Below, piece by piece: positions 49,596 to 60,388 of a DNA stretch of 64,000 nt. Numbering within the stretch: position 1 is the stretch's first letter; each line of letters starts with the position of its first letter. The stretch is from contig NZ_AP025688.1 in assembly GCF_023168325.1 (NCBI RefSeq), positions 1,922,001 to 1,986,000 of the forward strand. The letters are read 5' to 3'. A program made the translations under genes and the position numbers. Source of the stretch: Tsukamurella sp. PLM1. Its GTDB lineage: Bacteria; Actinomycetota; Actinomycetes; Mycobacteriales; Mycobacteriaceae. The notes beneath the pieces were generated by a model. It was given only the letters and a program-made list of their open reading frames with translations, was not told where the DNA came from and ran no database searches.

Positions 49596-51148
49596 GGACC
49601 CCAGGTCACGCCGTGCGAATGCGGCTCGAGGATCGGCGCGGGCGTGCTCCAGCCGCCGGAGCGGACCGCGTACGTGTGGTGCAGGTGCACCAGGAACACG
49701 GCCGACGGCTGCGCGGTGTACGCGGCCTGGACCTGCCGGTACAGCCCGTCCTTCTCGGGCCCCGCCGAGAGCTCGCGCGCCCGGTCGAGCAGGCCGTCGA
49801 GGCCGGGCGCGGTGAAGTCCCCGGGGTTGCTGTACGGCGACGAGTCCGGCAGGCGGGTGTGCAGCGCGTCATAGCCCTGCGAGTCGATGCTGAACGGCGT
49901 CTCACCGCCGCCCAGCAGGATCGCGGCGTCGCCCGTCCGGCGTTCGATGTCGTCCCAGCTGCTCCCCTGTGGGGTCACCACGATCCCGAGCGGCTTCATC
50001 GCCGCCGCGAACGCCACCGCGAGGTCGCGCCGGACCGAATCCGCGGCGGGGTACAGCAGGTCGAACGCCGCCCGGTCGCCCCCGCGCGTGCGGATCCCGT
50101 CCGGGCCGGCGGCCCACCCGGCGTCGTCGAGCGTGCGCCGCGCCGCGCCGGCGTCGAACGCGAACCGCGCGCCGGCGTCGTACGCCGCGCCGTACACCGA
50201 CGAGTACGGCGTGCTCGCGGGCTCCCCGGCGCCCGCCAGAACGCCGCTCACGATGCCTGCGCGGTCGACGCCGAGGTTCATCGCGCGCCGGGCGGCCGGA
50301 TCGGCGGTGAAGGGATTCCCCGCGGGCAGCGAGACGCCGCGCCAGTCGGCCGACTTCACGGTCACGCTGCGGACCCCGTCGCGCCCGTCGAGCGACGCGG
50401 CGAGGCGGGGCGGGAGCAGCGCACCGTCGACCTCCCCGGCCCGCACGCGCTGCGCGCGGGCGTTGTCGTCGGGGACCAGCGTGTAGACGATGCGCCGGAC
50501 CGCCGGGATCTGCGCGCCGGGCCGGTCGGTGCGCGCCACCAGGACGGCCTGGTCGGTGGCGAGCGACTCCAGCCGGTACGGTCCGGTGCCGACGGGCTCG
50601 CGGTTCAGCGCCCACGCGGACGCGGCGCGGGCCTCCACCCGTTCCGACGGGACGATGCCGAGCAGCAGGTACGGGGTCGGCTCGCCGTCCGTCGCCGTCC
50701 GCACGACGACGGTGCGCGGCCCCTCCGCGGTCACGTCCTCGACGGGCGCGACGTGGGTCGCGATGTCGGCGGCGACCTTCTCATCGCGCGCGGCGCGGTA
50801 CGTCGCGACGACGTCCGCGGCGTCGAAGGCGGACCCGTCCGAGAAGGTCACGCCGTCGCGCAGCGCGATCCGCCAGGTGCGCGGCGCGATCCGCTCCGGG
50901 GCGGAGGCGGCGAGTGCGGGCCGCAGGTCCGGGACCCGGTCGTCCGACGGTGCCTCGGGCCGGTACAGGCCCTCGTACAGCGGCGAGACGCCGAGCTCGC
51001 CGTACCCGGTGAGCGGGTTGAAGCCGCCCAACGGCTGGGTCTCCGCGAGTACGAGCCGGTCGTCCGCGCCGCCGGTCTCCGCCGAGCACGCCGCCGCGGC
51101 CAGTGCTAGTGCTGTAATGAGGCCGACGGTGCGGCGGGCCGTGCGCAT
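49565..51148 (-). CDS. ABC importer substrate-binding lipoprotein (SBP_bac_5)
   Basis: About 527 residues. Signal peptide RTVGLITALALAAAAC with lipobox AAAC; family 5 solute-binding domain with YEGLYRP, WRIALRDGVTFSDGSAFDAADV and EPVGTGPYRLE. Family 5 proteins bind peptides, nickel chelates or opines. First gene of the SBP-B-C-D-F operon and divergent from an ArsR sensor-like gene, which suggests a metal or metal-chelate cargo (inference). The chosen ATG gives a normal signal peptide; another ATG lies four codons upstream. Confidence 0.88.
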   Translation of the reverse strand: MRTARRTVGLITALALAAAACSAETGGADDRLVLAETQPLGGFNPLTGYGELGVSPLYEGLYRPEAPSDDRVPDLRPALAASAPERIAPRTWRIALRDGVTFSDGSAFDAADVVATYRAARDEKVAADIATHVAPVEDVTAEGPRTVVVRTATDGEPTPYLLLGIVPSERVEARAASAWALNREPVGTGPYRLESLATDQAVLVARTDRPGAQIPAVRRIVYTLVPDDNARAQRVRAGEVDGALLPPRLAASLDGRDGVRSVTVKSADWRGVSLPAGNPFTADPAARRAMNLGVDRAGIVSGVLAGAGEPASTPYSSVYGAAYDAGARFAFDAGAARRTLDDAGWAAGPDGIRTRGGDRAAFDLLYPAADSVRRDLAVAFAAAMKPLGIVVTPQGSSWDDIERRTGDAAILLGGGETPFSIDSQGYDALHTRLPDSSPYSNPGDFTAPGLDGLLDRARELSAGPEKDGLYRQVQAAYTAQPSAVFLVHLHHTYAVRSGGWSTPAPILEPHSHGVTWGPWWNLTAWRR

Positions 51149-51160
51149 GCCGAGCACCAT

Positions 51161-51180
51161 ATCTGTTCGGTTGGACAGAT
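51161..51180. promoter_or_regulatory. inverted repeat operator between importer and ArsR genes
   Basis: ATCTGTTCGGTTGGACAGAT has perfect 6-bp arms ATCTGT and ACAGAT with 8 bases between, in the 52-base divergent region. It lies 12 bases from the binding-protein start and 20 from the ArsR start, so one repressor dimer could control both genes. Confidence 0.65.
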
Positions 51181-51200
51181 GTGAGACGAGAGAGCGCGAC

Positions 51201-51506
51201 ATGACCGACGATCACCTTCGAGCCCTCGACGCCGACGCGTGGGCGGCGCGCTTCGCGCTCCTGTCCGACGCCACCCGGCTCCGGCTGATCATCGCCATGC
51301 ACGATCGTCCCGGGCTCGGCGTGCGCGAACTGGCCGCGCGCGCCGACGTCGGCGAGAACGCCGCGTCGCAGGCGCTACGGGTGCTGCGCGAGGCCGATTG
51401 GGTGCTCACCGAGCGCGACGGCCGGACGGTGCGCTACCGCCTCCGGTCGGACGTGATCGTGCACCGGATCCTGCACGACATCCTGGGCGTCACCCACGGC
51501 GGCTGA
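51201..51506 (+). CDS. ArsR-family regulator, possible metal sensor
   Basis: 101 residues. Winged helix: ALLSDATRLRLIIAMHDRPG, recognition region GENAASQALRVLREADWVL and wing RDGRTVRYRLR. The C-terminal helix DVIVHRILHDILGVTHGG carries Asp and spaced histidines, like the alpha-5 metal site of NmtR/CzrA-type sensors. Divergent from the ABC importer across an inverted repeat. The metal is not known; nickel or cobalt are reasonable guesses. Confidence 0.85.
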   Translation: MTDDHLRALDADAWAARFALLSDATRLRLIIAMHDRPGLGVRELAARADVGENAASQALRVLREADWVLTERDGRTVRYRLRSDVIVHRILHDILGVTHGG

Positions 51507-51521
51507 GGTAGGTTGGGAGTG

Positions 51522-52626
51522 ATGGTTGCCGCGCTGGGGTACGAGACGACACATGCGGCCCTCACCGCGGTGGAGGGCCTGCTCAGTCGCCGGGTCGGTG
51601 CACCCGTCGAGCTGGCCGACCCGGAGGATCTGGGCGGCTCGGGTCGCACGCTGGTGATGCGCGCGAAGGTGCGGCACAACAACCCGCTGCTGCCGCGCAC
51701 CGTCGTGATCAGCCAGCTGCGCGCCGCAGATCACGGGCGGGGCGACTACTCGGAGGCGTTCGCTCGCGAGGGCGCGGCCTACAAGTTCGCCACCGCGCTT
51801 CCCGTCGACTCGCGGCCGGGCCCCAGCTGCTGGCGTCCGACGCCGAGGAGCGGATCCTTGTGCTGCAGGACCTCGGCGAGGGTGAGACGATGGCGGACCG
51901 GTTGCGCAGGACGCCGTCGTCCGGCGCGGCGACGGTGCTGTCCGCGTGGGCCCAGGCGCTCGGTCGTATGCACGCGGGAACCTACGGTCGCGAACGCGAC
52001 CTCTCGACGCTCGCCCGGCGCGAGCACACCGATTCCCGGAACGACCCGGTGGCGGGGGAGGCGGCCCGTGCCGCGGAGGTCGTCCCCGAAGTCGTCGGGG
52101 GAGTCGACGACGCGGCGCGCGCGGTGCTCGACGCGGCGGTCGCGATGTTCACCGAGGGCCCTTCCGGGCGTTCAGCCCGTCGGACGTGGGGCCCGACAAC
52201 ACGCACGTCGTGGGCGGCGCGGTGCGCTTCCTCGACTACGAATGGGCGGGCTTCCGCGACGGTGCGCTGGACGTGGCGTACGTGCTGCTGACCTATCCGG
52301 ACTGCACCGAGGACGGCCACGCCACCGAGCTCGACGTGGCGATCGTGGAGGCGTGGCGGTCCGAGGTGGTGCGGCTGTGGCCGCGCCTGGCCGACGATGT
52401 GGCGCTGCGTCGCCATGTGACCACAGCGAAGCTCGCGTGGCTCACCCTCGCCACCTACTGGGCGCTGGACCTGGACGCGGGCAGCCGGGTCGACGCCGGC
52501 CACCTCGACAGCCTGCCGGCATGGTCGAACGCCGAGCTCGCGGCCCGCTGGGACCGTCTCGCCGCGGCCGATCCGCGCGTGCACGACTTCGCCGCCGCTG
52601 CCGCGGATCGGGTCCGCGCGCTGTGA
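51522..52626 (+). CDS. aminoglycoside-phosphotransferase/choline-kinase-like protein (two apparent frameshifts)
   Basis: About 368 residues after repair. FLDYEWAGFRDGALDVAYVL is the metal-binding (DFG-equivalent) region, and SPSDVGPDNTH is at the catalytic loop; the family HxDxxxxN motif keeps Asp and Asn but has Pro in place of His. One base is lost near 51823 (GGGCCCCAGC for GGGCCCCCAGC) and one T near 52169 (CCCTTCCGG for CCCTTTCCGG). The stop overlaps rarA. Substrate unknown. Confidence 0.75.
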
Positions 52627-53992
52627 CCGGCTCCCTGTTCGGTGACGACGGGGACCTCGGCGCGCCACCGGAGGCACCGTCGTCCCGCGGGCCGGTCGAG
52701 TTCGTGCCGACACACGCGGGCACCCCGCTCGCGGTTCGGATGCGCCCCCGAGACCTGGACGAGGTCCTCGGGCAGGAGCACCTGCTGGGACCGGGCACCC
52801 GCTGCGGCGGCTGATCGACGGTGCCGGCGCCGCCAGCGTGATCCTGTACGGCCCGCCCGGCACCGGCAAGACGACGATCGCGTCGCTGATCTCGGGAGCG
52901 ACGGGCCGCCGGTTCGAGGCGCTCTCGGCGCTGTCGGCGGGCGTGAAGGACGTGCGCGCGGTGATCGAGCTGGCGCGGCGGCGCCTGCTGGTCGATGAGC
53001 AGACCGTGCTGTTCATCGACGAGGTGCACCGGTTCTCCAAGGCGCAGCAGGACGCGCTGCTCGCGGCCGTCGAGAACCGGGTCGTGCTGCTCGTGGCGGC
53101 GACCACCGAGAACCCCAGCTTCTCCGTGGTGTCGCCGCTGCTCTCGCGCTCGCTGATCCTGCAGCTGCGCCCGCTGGAGCCGGCGCACATCTCGGAGCTG
53201 ATCGATCGCGCGCTCACCGACGCGCGCGGGTACGACGGCGCGCTCACCATCTCGTCCGAGGCGCGCGAGCACCTGGTGCGCCTCGCGGGCGGCGACGCCC
53301 GGCGCTCGCTCACCGCGCTCGAGGCCGCCGCCGACGTCACGCTGGGGGAGGGCGGCGACGAGATCACCCTCGAGGCGGTCGAATCGTCGATCGACACGGC
53401 GGCGGTCCGCTACGACCGCGCGGGCGACCTGCACTACGACGTGATCAGCGCCTTCATCAAGTCGATCCGCGGCTCCGACGTCGACGCGGCGCTGCACTAC
53501 CTGGCCCGCATGATCGCGGCGGGCGAGGACCCGCGGTTCATCGCCCGTCGACTGGTGGTGCACGCCTCCGAGGACATCGGGATGGCCGATCCGCAGGCGC
53601 TGCTCGTCGCGACGGCGGCGGCGCAGGCGGTGCAGCTGATCGGCATGCCGGAGGCGCGGCTCGCGCTCGCGCAGGCGACCATCCATCTCGCCAGCGCCCC
53701 CAAGTCCGACGGCGTCGTCGCCGCGATCGGCGCGGCACTGGCGGACGTCGCGGCGGGTAAGGCCGGGGCCGTTCCGCCGCACCTGCGCGACGGGCACTAC
53801 GCGGGCGCGGAGAAGTTGGGCAACGCGCAGGGATACGTGTACCCGCACCACGTCCCGGGCGGCGTCGCGGCGCAGCAGTACCCGCCCGACGAGTTGGTCG
53901 GCGCCGACTACTACCGGCCCACGGATCACGGCTTCGAACGGGAGATCGGCCCACGGGTAACTCGGCTGCGGGGGATATTAAGGCGTCGGTAG
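52623..53992 (+). CDS. rarA: RarA/MgsA-family AAA+ ATPase (one apparent frameshift)
   Basis: About 457 residues. Acts at stalled replication forks with SSB. N-terminal [19 protein letters not shown], Walker [15 protein letters not shown], Walker [17 protein letters not shown], sensor ATTENPSF and tetramerisation domain ending [14 protein letters not shown]. One base is lost near 52797 (GGCACCCGCTG for GGCACCCCGCTG), giving [14 protein letters not shown]. Homologue of Rv2559c, upstream of alaS as in mycobacteria. GTG start overlaps the kinase-like gene. Confidence 0.92.
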
Positions 53993-54094
53993 AGGGCACC
54001 ACGTCACCGCGGCCGGGCAACGCACGTGCGTGGCTCGCGGCGCGCCGGTAGGGTGGTCGGGTCGCAACACATGTCGAGGACGCGAAGGACCACA

Positions 54095-56765
54095 GTGCAG
54101 ACCCATGAGATTCGGAAGCGGTTCACGGACCACTTCGTCAAGGCCGGACACACGCAGGTGCCGAGCGCATCGCTGGTCCTGAACGATCCGAATCAGCTGT
54201 TCGTCATCGCGGGCATGGTCCCGTTCGTGCCGTTCTTCCTGGGCCAACAGACCCCGCCCTACGACCGCGCGACCTCGATCCAGAAGTGCGTCCGCACGCT
54301 GGACATCGAAGAGGTCGGCATCACCACGCGGCACAACACCTTCTTCCAGATGGCCGGCAACTTCAGTTTCGGCGACTACTTCAAGCGCGACGCGATCCGG
54401 TTCGCCTGGTCGCTGTTGACGAACCCGGTCGACGAGGGCGGCTTCGGCATGGACCCCGAGCGCCTGTGGTCGACGGTCTACCTCGACGACGACGAGGCCC
54501 GCGACCTGTGGCTCGAGGTCGGACAGGTCCCCGAGCGGATCCAGCGCCGCGGCATGAAGGACAACTACTGGTCGATGGGCATCCCCGGCCCCGCCGGACC
54601 GTGCTCGGAGATCTTCTACGACCGCGGTCCGGAGTACGGCGTGGAGGGCGGCCCCGAGGCCGACGAGGACCGCTACATCGAGATCTGGAACCTCGTCTTC
54701 ATGCAGAACGAGCGCGGCCAGGGCGGCGGCAAGGAGAACTTCGAGATCCTCGGCGAGCTGCCGAAGAAGAACATCGACACCGGCATGGGCGTCGAGCGCG
54801 TGGCCTTCCTGCTGCAGGGCGTGGACAACGTCTACGACACCGACCTGCTGCGCCCGGTGATCGACCGCGCGCAGGAGCTCACCGGGCAGCGCTACAACGC
54901 CGGCGACGCCGAACACGACCGTCTGTTCCGCGTCATCGCCGACCACACCCGCACCGCGGTCATGCTCATTCAGGACGGGGTGAACCCCGGTAACGACGGC
55001 CGCGGCTACGTGCTGCGTCGCCTGCTGCGCCGCGTCGTCCGCTCGGCCCGCCTGCTCGGCGCCACCGGCGAGTCCATGGGCGCCTTCGTCGACACCGTCA
55101 TCTCGACGATGACGCCGTCGTACCCCGAACTCGCCGACGACGCGCAGCGGATCCGCACCGTCGCGACCGGCGAGGAGCAGGCGTTCCTCAAGACCCTGGA
55201 GCAGGGCACCACGCTGTTCGGCAACGCCGTCGACTCCACCAAGTCCTCGGGGAAGACGGTGCTCTCCGGCGACGACGCCTTCACGCTGCACGACACCTAC
55301 GGATTCCCGATCGACCTCACGCTGGAGATGGCTTCCGAGGCCGGGCTCACGGTCGACGAGGACGGCTTCCGCGCGCTCATGGCGGAGCAGCGTCAGCGCG
55401 CCAAGGACGACGCGAACTCCCGCAAGTCGGCGCTCGCCGATCTGTCGGTGTTCCGCGAGTTCCTCGACCGCGGCCCCACGGAATTCACCGGCTTCGACGA
55501 ACTGGTCTCCGACGCGCAGGTCCTCGGCCTCGTCCGCGACGGTGTCCGCGTACCGGTCGTGCATCAGGGCGACGACGTGGAGATCGTGCTCGACCGCAGC
55601 CCGCTCTACGCCGAGGCCGGTGGCCAGTTGGCCGACATCGGCACCATCACGACGGCTGCCGGCGCGCAGATCGTTGTGACCGACGTGCAGCGCATCGCCA
55701 AGACGCTGTGGCGACACCAGGGCACCGTCGCCGCGGGCGAGGTCTCCGAGGGCGACGCCGTCACGGTCGAGGTCGACGCGGGCCACCGCCACGGCAGCAC
55801 GCAGGGCCACTCCGGCACCCACCTCGTCCACGCCGCGCTCCGCCAGGTGCTGGGCCCCAACGCCGTGCAGGCCGGTTCGCTGAACAAGCCCGGTTACCTG
55901 CGGTTCGACTTCCGCTGGTCCGGCGGCCTCACCGAGGACCAGCGCACCGACATCGAGCGCGTCACCAACGAGGCGGTGCAGGCCGACTACGCGGTCAACA
56001 CCGATGTCACCGACCTGGAGACCGCCAAGCAGCGCGGTGCGATGGCGCTGTTCGGCGAGAACTACGGCGACCGGGTGCGCGTCGTCGAGATCGGCGGCCC
56101 CTTCTCGATGGAACTGTGCGGCGGCACGCACGTCGCCAGCTCGGGCCTGGTCGGCCCCGTCACCGTGCTCGGCGAGAGCTCCGTCGGCTCCGGCGTACGC
56201 CGTGTCGAGGCGTACGTCGGACTCGACTCGCAGAAGTACCTCGCCAAGGAGCACGCGCTCGTCTCCGCGCTGTCCAGCTCCCTCAAGGTGCCCTCCGAGG
56301 AGGTGCCGGCCCGCGTCGAGTCGCTGGTCACCCGCCTCAAGGACGCGGAGAAGGAACTGGAGAAGCTGCGCCCAGGCCGCGCTGTCGGCGCTCGCCGAAC
56401 TCGCCTCGTCGCCCGAGCGCGTCGGCGCAGTCCGGCTCGTCGCCGCGAAGGCCCCGCAGGGCGTCGCGGCGGGCGAGCTCCGCGGCCTGGTCACCCAGCT
56501 CAAGGGCCGCCTCGGTGCCGAGCCCGCCGTCATCGCCCTGTTCGCCGTCGACGGCGAGAAGGTCCCGTTCGTGGTGGCGGTCAACGACGCGGCCCAGGAC
56601 CTGGGCGTCAAGGCGGGCGACGTGGTCAAGGCTTCGGCCCCGTCGGTCGGCGGCCGCGGCGGCGGCAAGGCGGACATGGCACAGGGCGCGGGTTCGGACG
56701 CCTCCGGGATCGACGGTGCCCTCTCCGCCGTCCGGGCAGATGTCGCGCGGACGGTGGGCGCCTGA
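54095..56765 (+). CDS. alaS: alanyl-tRNA synthetase (one apparent 2-base deletion)
   Basis: About 890 residues. GTG start gives [20 protein letters not shown], as in mycobacteria. Catalytic core [20 protein letters not shown]; editing domain [16 protein letters not shown] with the zinc-site CGGTHV; C-terminal DHH-associated domain [15 protein letters not shown]. Near 56372 CTGCGCCCAGG should read CTGCGCGCCCAGG, a missing GC dinucleotide (the only frame change of +1/-2 type other than in aroE), restoring [16 protein letters not shown]. Confidence 0.94.
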
Positions 56766-56767
56766 CG

Positions 56768-57256
56768 GTGGGTGGCCCGGAACCGGCCTGGGAGCGGGGC
56801 CGCAGGCTGGCCCTCGACGTGGGCAAGGCCCGCATCGGCGTGGCGGTATCGGACCCGGACGGGGTCCTCGCGACCCCGGTCGAGACGGTCCGTGCGGCCA
56901 AGGACGGCTCCGACCTCCGGCGGATCGTGCAACTCGTGGCGGACTACGAGGCGATCGAGATCGTGGTCGGGATGCCGCGCACCCTGCGCGGTGAGCAGGG
57001 AGCGTCCGCGCGGATGGCGGAGGCTTTCGCCCGGCGGCTCGCCGGAGCATTGGGTCGTGGGAACGCAACGCCACCGCGGGTATGTTTCACAGACGAGCGT
57101 TTCACCACGGTCACCGCGCAGCGCGCGCTCCGTGACAATGGGGTGCGTGCCAAGCAGCAGCGAGCGGTGATCGATCAGGCCGCCGCGGTGGCCATCCTGC
57201 AGGGATGGCTCGATGAGCGGAGGCCGATCGCCGGCTCCGAGGAGGTCGATCAGTGA
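56768..57256 (+). CDS. ruvX: pre-16S rRNA nuclease / resolvase-like YqgF (RuvX)
   Basis: 162 residues, RNase H fold. [19 protein letters not shown] carries the first catalytic Asp; [13 protein letters not shown] and [12 protein letters not shown], then [16 protein letters not shown], complete the family motifs. In E. coli YqgF matures the 16S rRNA 5' end. Operon position alaS-ruvX-mltG-aroE is conserved in actinobacteria. Start GTG two bases after the alaS stop. Confidence 0.92.
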   Translation: MGGPEPAWERGRRLALDVGKARIGVAVSDPDGVLATPVETVRAAKDGSDLRRIVQLVADYEAIEIVVGMPRTLRGEQGASARMAEAFARRLAGALGRGNATPPRVCFTDERFTTVTAQRALRDNGVRAKQQRAVIDQAAAVAILQGWLDERRPIAGSEEVDQ

Positions 57257-58625
57257 GCGACGGGTGGAACAACGAGCGCGCCCAGCCGGCGTCGGTCGGC
57301 CGTCACCGCGCCGCCCCGCCGCCCCGTAAGCAGAAGCCCCAGCGTGTGGTGGCCCAGGACGTCGATCCCGCGCCGCGGCGGCGTAGGGCGGCCACGCCGT
57401 CGAAGCCGCCCAAGCCGCCGCGCGGGCGGTCGCCCAAGCGGCGCGGCGGGGCGACGCCGCAGGCGAAGGTCCGGCGCCGGCGGCGGATCGCGCTGCTCTC
57501 GCTCGTCGTGGTCTTCCTCGTGGTCGCCGGCGCGGTCCTGTGGCCGATGCGGCACTCGTTGTTCGGCGGCTCGGCGGCGCCGGAGGACTACGCGGCGGGC
57601 CAGGCCGGCGCCGAGGTCGTCGTCCACATCACGGGCCAGAACAACTCGGATTTCGCGCAGAACCTTCTCGACGCGGGCGTCGTGAAGTCCGTCGGTGCCT
57701 TCAACCGGGCGGCCGGCGACAAGCCGATCTCGGCCGGCTACTACGAGCTGCGCAAGACGATGCCGGCCGCCGAGGTGGTGCAGATGCTCGCCGATCCGGC
57801 GCGCACGCACCGGGTCGGGATGCTCAACGTCCCGGCCGGCGCCGTCCTCGACGACAAGCGCAGCCGGGACAACAAGGTCGCGCCCGGCATCTTCACGCAG
57901 CTCTCTGCGGCTACGGCGCACACCGTCAACGGCGTCAAGAAGAGGATCTCCAAGGCGGACTTCGTCAAGGTGGCGTCCACCGCGTCGGCCGCCGACCTGG
58001 GCGTGCCCTCGTGGGCCAGCGCCACCGTCGTCCGGCTCAAGGGCGACCACCGCCGGCTCGAGGGGCTCATCGCGCCCGGCGTGTGGGACCAGATCGACCC
58101 GTCCGGTACGCCGCAGTCGATCCTCAAAGAGCTCATCACAGAATCGGCCACCGTGTACGAGGGCGGGGGCTGCTCAACGCCAGCCGGACCTCCGCGGCGA
58201 AGCTGGCGCCGTACGAGGTGCTGGTGTCGTCCTCCATCGTCGAGCGCGAGGTGAACCAGGCCGACGACTACCCGAAGGTCGCCCGCGTCATCCTCAACCG
58301 GCTGGCCAAGAACCAGAAGCTGGAGATGGACTCCACCGTCAACTACGGCGAGGCCGTGACCGGCATCGACGTCGCGGGCGAGAAGCTGCTCAAGAAGACC
58401 GAGTGGAACACCTACGCCAAGACGGGCCTGCCCGCCACTCCCATCGGCGCCGTGGGCACCGACGCACTGGTCGCGACCGAGAATCCCGCTCCCGGGCCGT
58501 GGCTGTACTTCGTCACCGTCGACAACAAGGGCACCACGCTGTTCACCGACGACTTCGCGCAGCACGAGCGCAACCGGCAGAAGGCGTGCGACACCAAGTT
58601 CCTCACCGTGGGATGCGGCCGGTGA
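57253..58625 (+). CDS. mltG: endolytic murein transglycosylase MltG (one apparent frameshift)
   Basis: About 458 residues. A long basic, Pro-rich cytosolic N-terminus (about 75 residues, with [16 protein letters not shown]) precedes one membrane helix ([19 protein letters not shown]), a LysM-like region and the YceG domain with the catalytic Glu in [20 protein letters not shown]. One G is missing near 58165 (GGCGGGGGCTG for GGCGGGGGGCTG), restoring [20 protein letters not shown]. It cuts nascent glycan strands. Overlaps both neighbours by four bases. Confidence 0.92.
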
Positions 58626-59434
58626 CGCGGCGCGCCGCCGTCCTCGGAACCCCGATCGCACACTCGCTCTCGCCCGTCCTGCACAACGCCGCGTTTGCGG
58701 CGCTCGGCCTCGATTGGACGTACGAGCGCGTCGAGTGCGACGCGGAGGCGCTCCCTGGCCTCGTCGCCGGCCTCGGCCCCGAGTGGGTCGGCCTATCGGT
58801 CACCATGCCCGGCAAGTTCGCCGCGCTGGAGTTCGCCGACGAGCGCACGGATCGCGCGGTCACCGTCGGCTCGGCCAACACCCTGGTCCGCACGGGGTCT
58901 GGGTGGCTCGCCGACTGCACCGACGTCGACGGTGCCGCCGGCCTGCTGGACGAGTGCGGGGCGGCGGGGGACACCGCGATCGTCGTCGGCGCGGGCGGCA
59001 CGGCGCGGCCGGTGTTCGCCGCGCTCGCGGACCGCGGCTTCACCGGTACGACGGTGCTCGCCCGCTCGGAGGAGCGGGCGCAGGGCGCGCTCGCCTCCGC
59101 CGAGACCTTCGGGCTCACCGCGGCCTGGGCGCCGCTCGCCGCGGCGGCCGTGCCGCAGGCCGACGTCGTCGTCTCGACGCTGCCCGGTTCCGCCCAGCCC
59201 GACGGTTTCCCGCTGATGGACGCGCTGTCCTCGGCCGCCCCGGCCGTCGCCGATGTGGCCTACGACCCGTGGCCCACGCTGCTCGTGGCTGCCGCCGAGT
59301 CCAAGGGCGCGCACCGCCGGCGGCCTGACGATGCTGCTGCACCGGCGTACCGTCAGGCCGAGTGGTTCACCGGCAGGCCCGCGCCGCGGGAGGCGATGGC
59401 GGCTGCACTGGCCGCGTCCAGGGAGGTGTCATGA
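58622..59434 (+). CDS. aroE: shikimate dehydrogenase (compensated double frameshift near C-terminus)
   Basis: About 271 residues; reduces 3-dehydroshikimate with NADPH. AVLGTPIAHSLSPVLHNAAF, the Lys in SVTMPGKFAAL, NADP motif VVGAGGTARPVFAAL and DVAYDPWPTLL. The reading frame is open throughout, but residues about 229-241 read HRRRPDDAAAP instead of the conserved GLTMLLHQA-type motif. Adding GC near 59309 and one G near 59343 gives ARTAGGLTMLLHRAYRQAEWF. The two losses add up to three bases and so hide each other. GTG start overlaps mltG. Confidence 0.9.
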   Translation: MTRRAAVLGTPIAHSLSPVLHNAAFAALGLDWTYERVECDAEALPGLVAGLGPEWVGLSVTMPGKFAALEFADERTDRAVTVGSANTLVRTGSGWLADCTDVDGAAGLLDECGAAGDTAIVVGAGGTARPVFAALADRGFTGTTVLARSEERAQGALASAETFGLTAAWAPLAAAAVPQADVVVSTLPGSAQPDGFPLMDALSSAAPAVADVAYDPWPTLLVAAAESKGAHRRRPDDAAAPAYRQAEWFTGRPAPREAMAAALAASREVS

Positions 59435-59840
59435 CGGACTTCCGCTACCGGTTCCGGCCGCGGTACTACGAGATCGACCGCCAGGGCGTCATGTTCAACA
59501 TGTGGTACCTCGGCTACGTCGACACGGCGATCGGCGAGTTCTACGCCGACCGGGGCACGCCGTACGAGGTGATGCTCGCCGCCGGCTACGACTCGCAGGT
59601 GGTGCACGTCGAGCTCGACTACGCGGCCGGGCTGACCGACGAGGGCGATACCGAGCTGGTCATGCGGACCGGGCGGATCGGGACCAAGAGCTTCACGATC
59701 GAGTTCGTCTTCGTCACCGACCTCGACGCCGAGGAGCCGACCGAAGCCGTCGCCGGGCGCATCGTGTACGCGGTGATCGCCACGGACGGCTCCGGTTCGA
59801 TCCCGATCCCGATGCGCTGCGCGAGGCGTTGCAGGCCTGA
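59431..59840 (+). CDS. 4HBT-family acyl-CoA thioesterase (one apparent frameshift)
   Basis: About 136 residues, hot-dog fold of the YbgC/FadM type: YYEIDRQGVMFNMWYLGYVD contains the active-site Asp, followed by a short helix and strands. One C is lost near 59808 (GATCCCGATGCG for GATCCCCGATGCG), giving the C-terminus IPIPDALREALQA. ATG overlaps the aroE stop. Substrate unknown. Confidence 0.85.
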
Positions 59841-59852
59841 CACACTGGCCCC

Positions 59853-60286
59853 GTGGAGTGGGGGCTCTTCGGGGGATCGATCCTGGTACTGCTCGCAGTG
59901 TGGTGCGCCGCGCTGTGCTGGTTCGACGTGCGTGAACGCCGCCTTCCGAACGTGCTCACCCTGCCCGCGGCGTGCGTCGCCGTCCTCGGTTCGCTCTGGA
60001 CCTGGTTCGACGGTGCCCCCGCCCCGCTGATCGGGGCGGTCCTGTGGACCGCAGTGAACGGCGCCGCCTTCCTCGCCCGCGGCATGGGCGCCGGCGACGT
60101 GAAGCTGGCGCCTGCGCTCGCGCCGCCGTCGCCTGGTGCGGTGGTGTCCCCGCGGTGCTCCTCGCGATCCTCGGCGCGCAGCTGCTCACGCTCGCGTGGG
60201 TGCTGCTCGCGCGTGACCGCACCGCGCCCCACGGACCGACGATGATCGCCGCGGCGGTTGCCGTGGCTCTCGTCGCGGCGGTGTGA
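59853..60286 (+). CDS. prepilin/leader peptidase-like A24 protein (one apparent frameshift)
   Basis: About 145 residues, four predicted helices, corresponding to the membrane core of type IV prepilin peptidases without the methylase domain. Both aspartate motifs are present: CWFDVRERRLPN and GMGAGDVKLAPALG. One G is lost near 60118 (GCGCTCGCGCC for GCGCTCGGCGCC), restoring ALGAAVAWCGGVPAVLLAIL. Orthologue of Rv2551c downstream of aroE. It could process Flp/Tad or competence-type pseudopilins encoded elsewhere. Confidence 0.85.
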
Positions 60287-60388
60287 GTCAGGGGCGACCC
60301 GGCTCGCCGGCAAACGCGTGAAGTCCCCGTGTAGTGTTCGCTCATCGGCGTCGTTCCGGTGACCGCGGTGGGAGCACGGGAGGTTCAC

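Noticed and set aside
53978..56932. A 984-codon open frame antisense to alaS
   Set aside because: Mirror of highly biased alaS codons; no recognisable protein motif.
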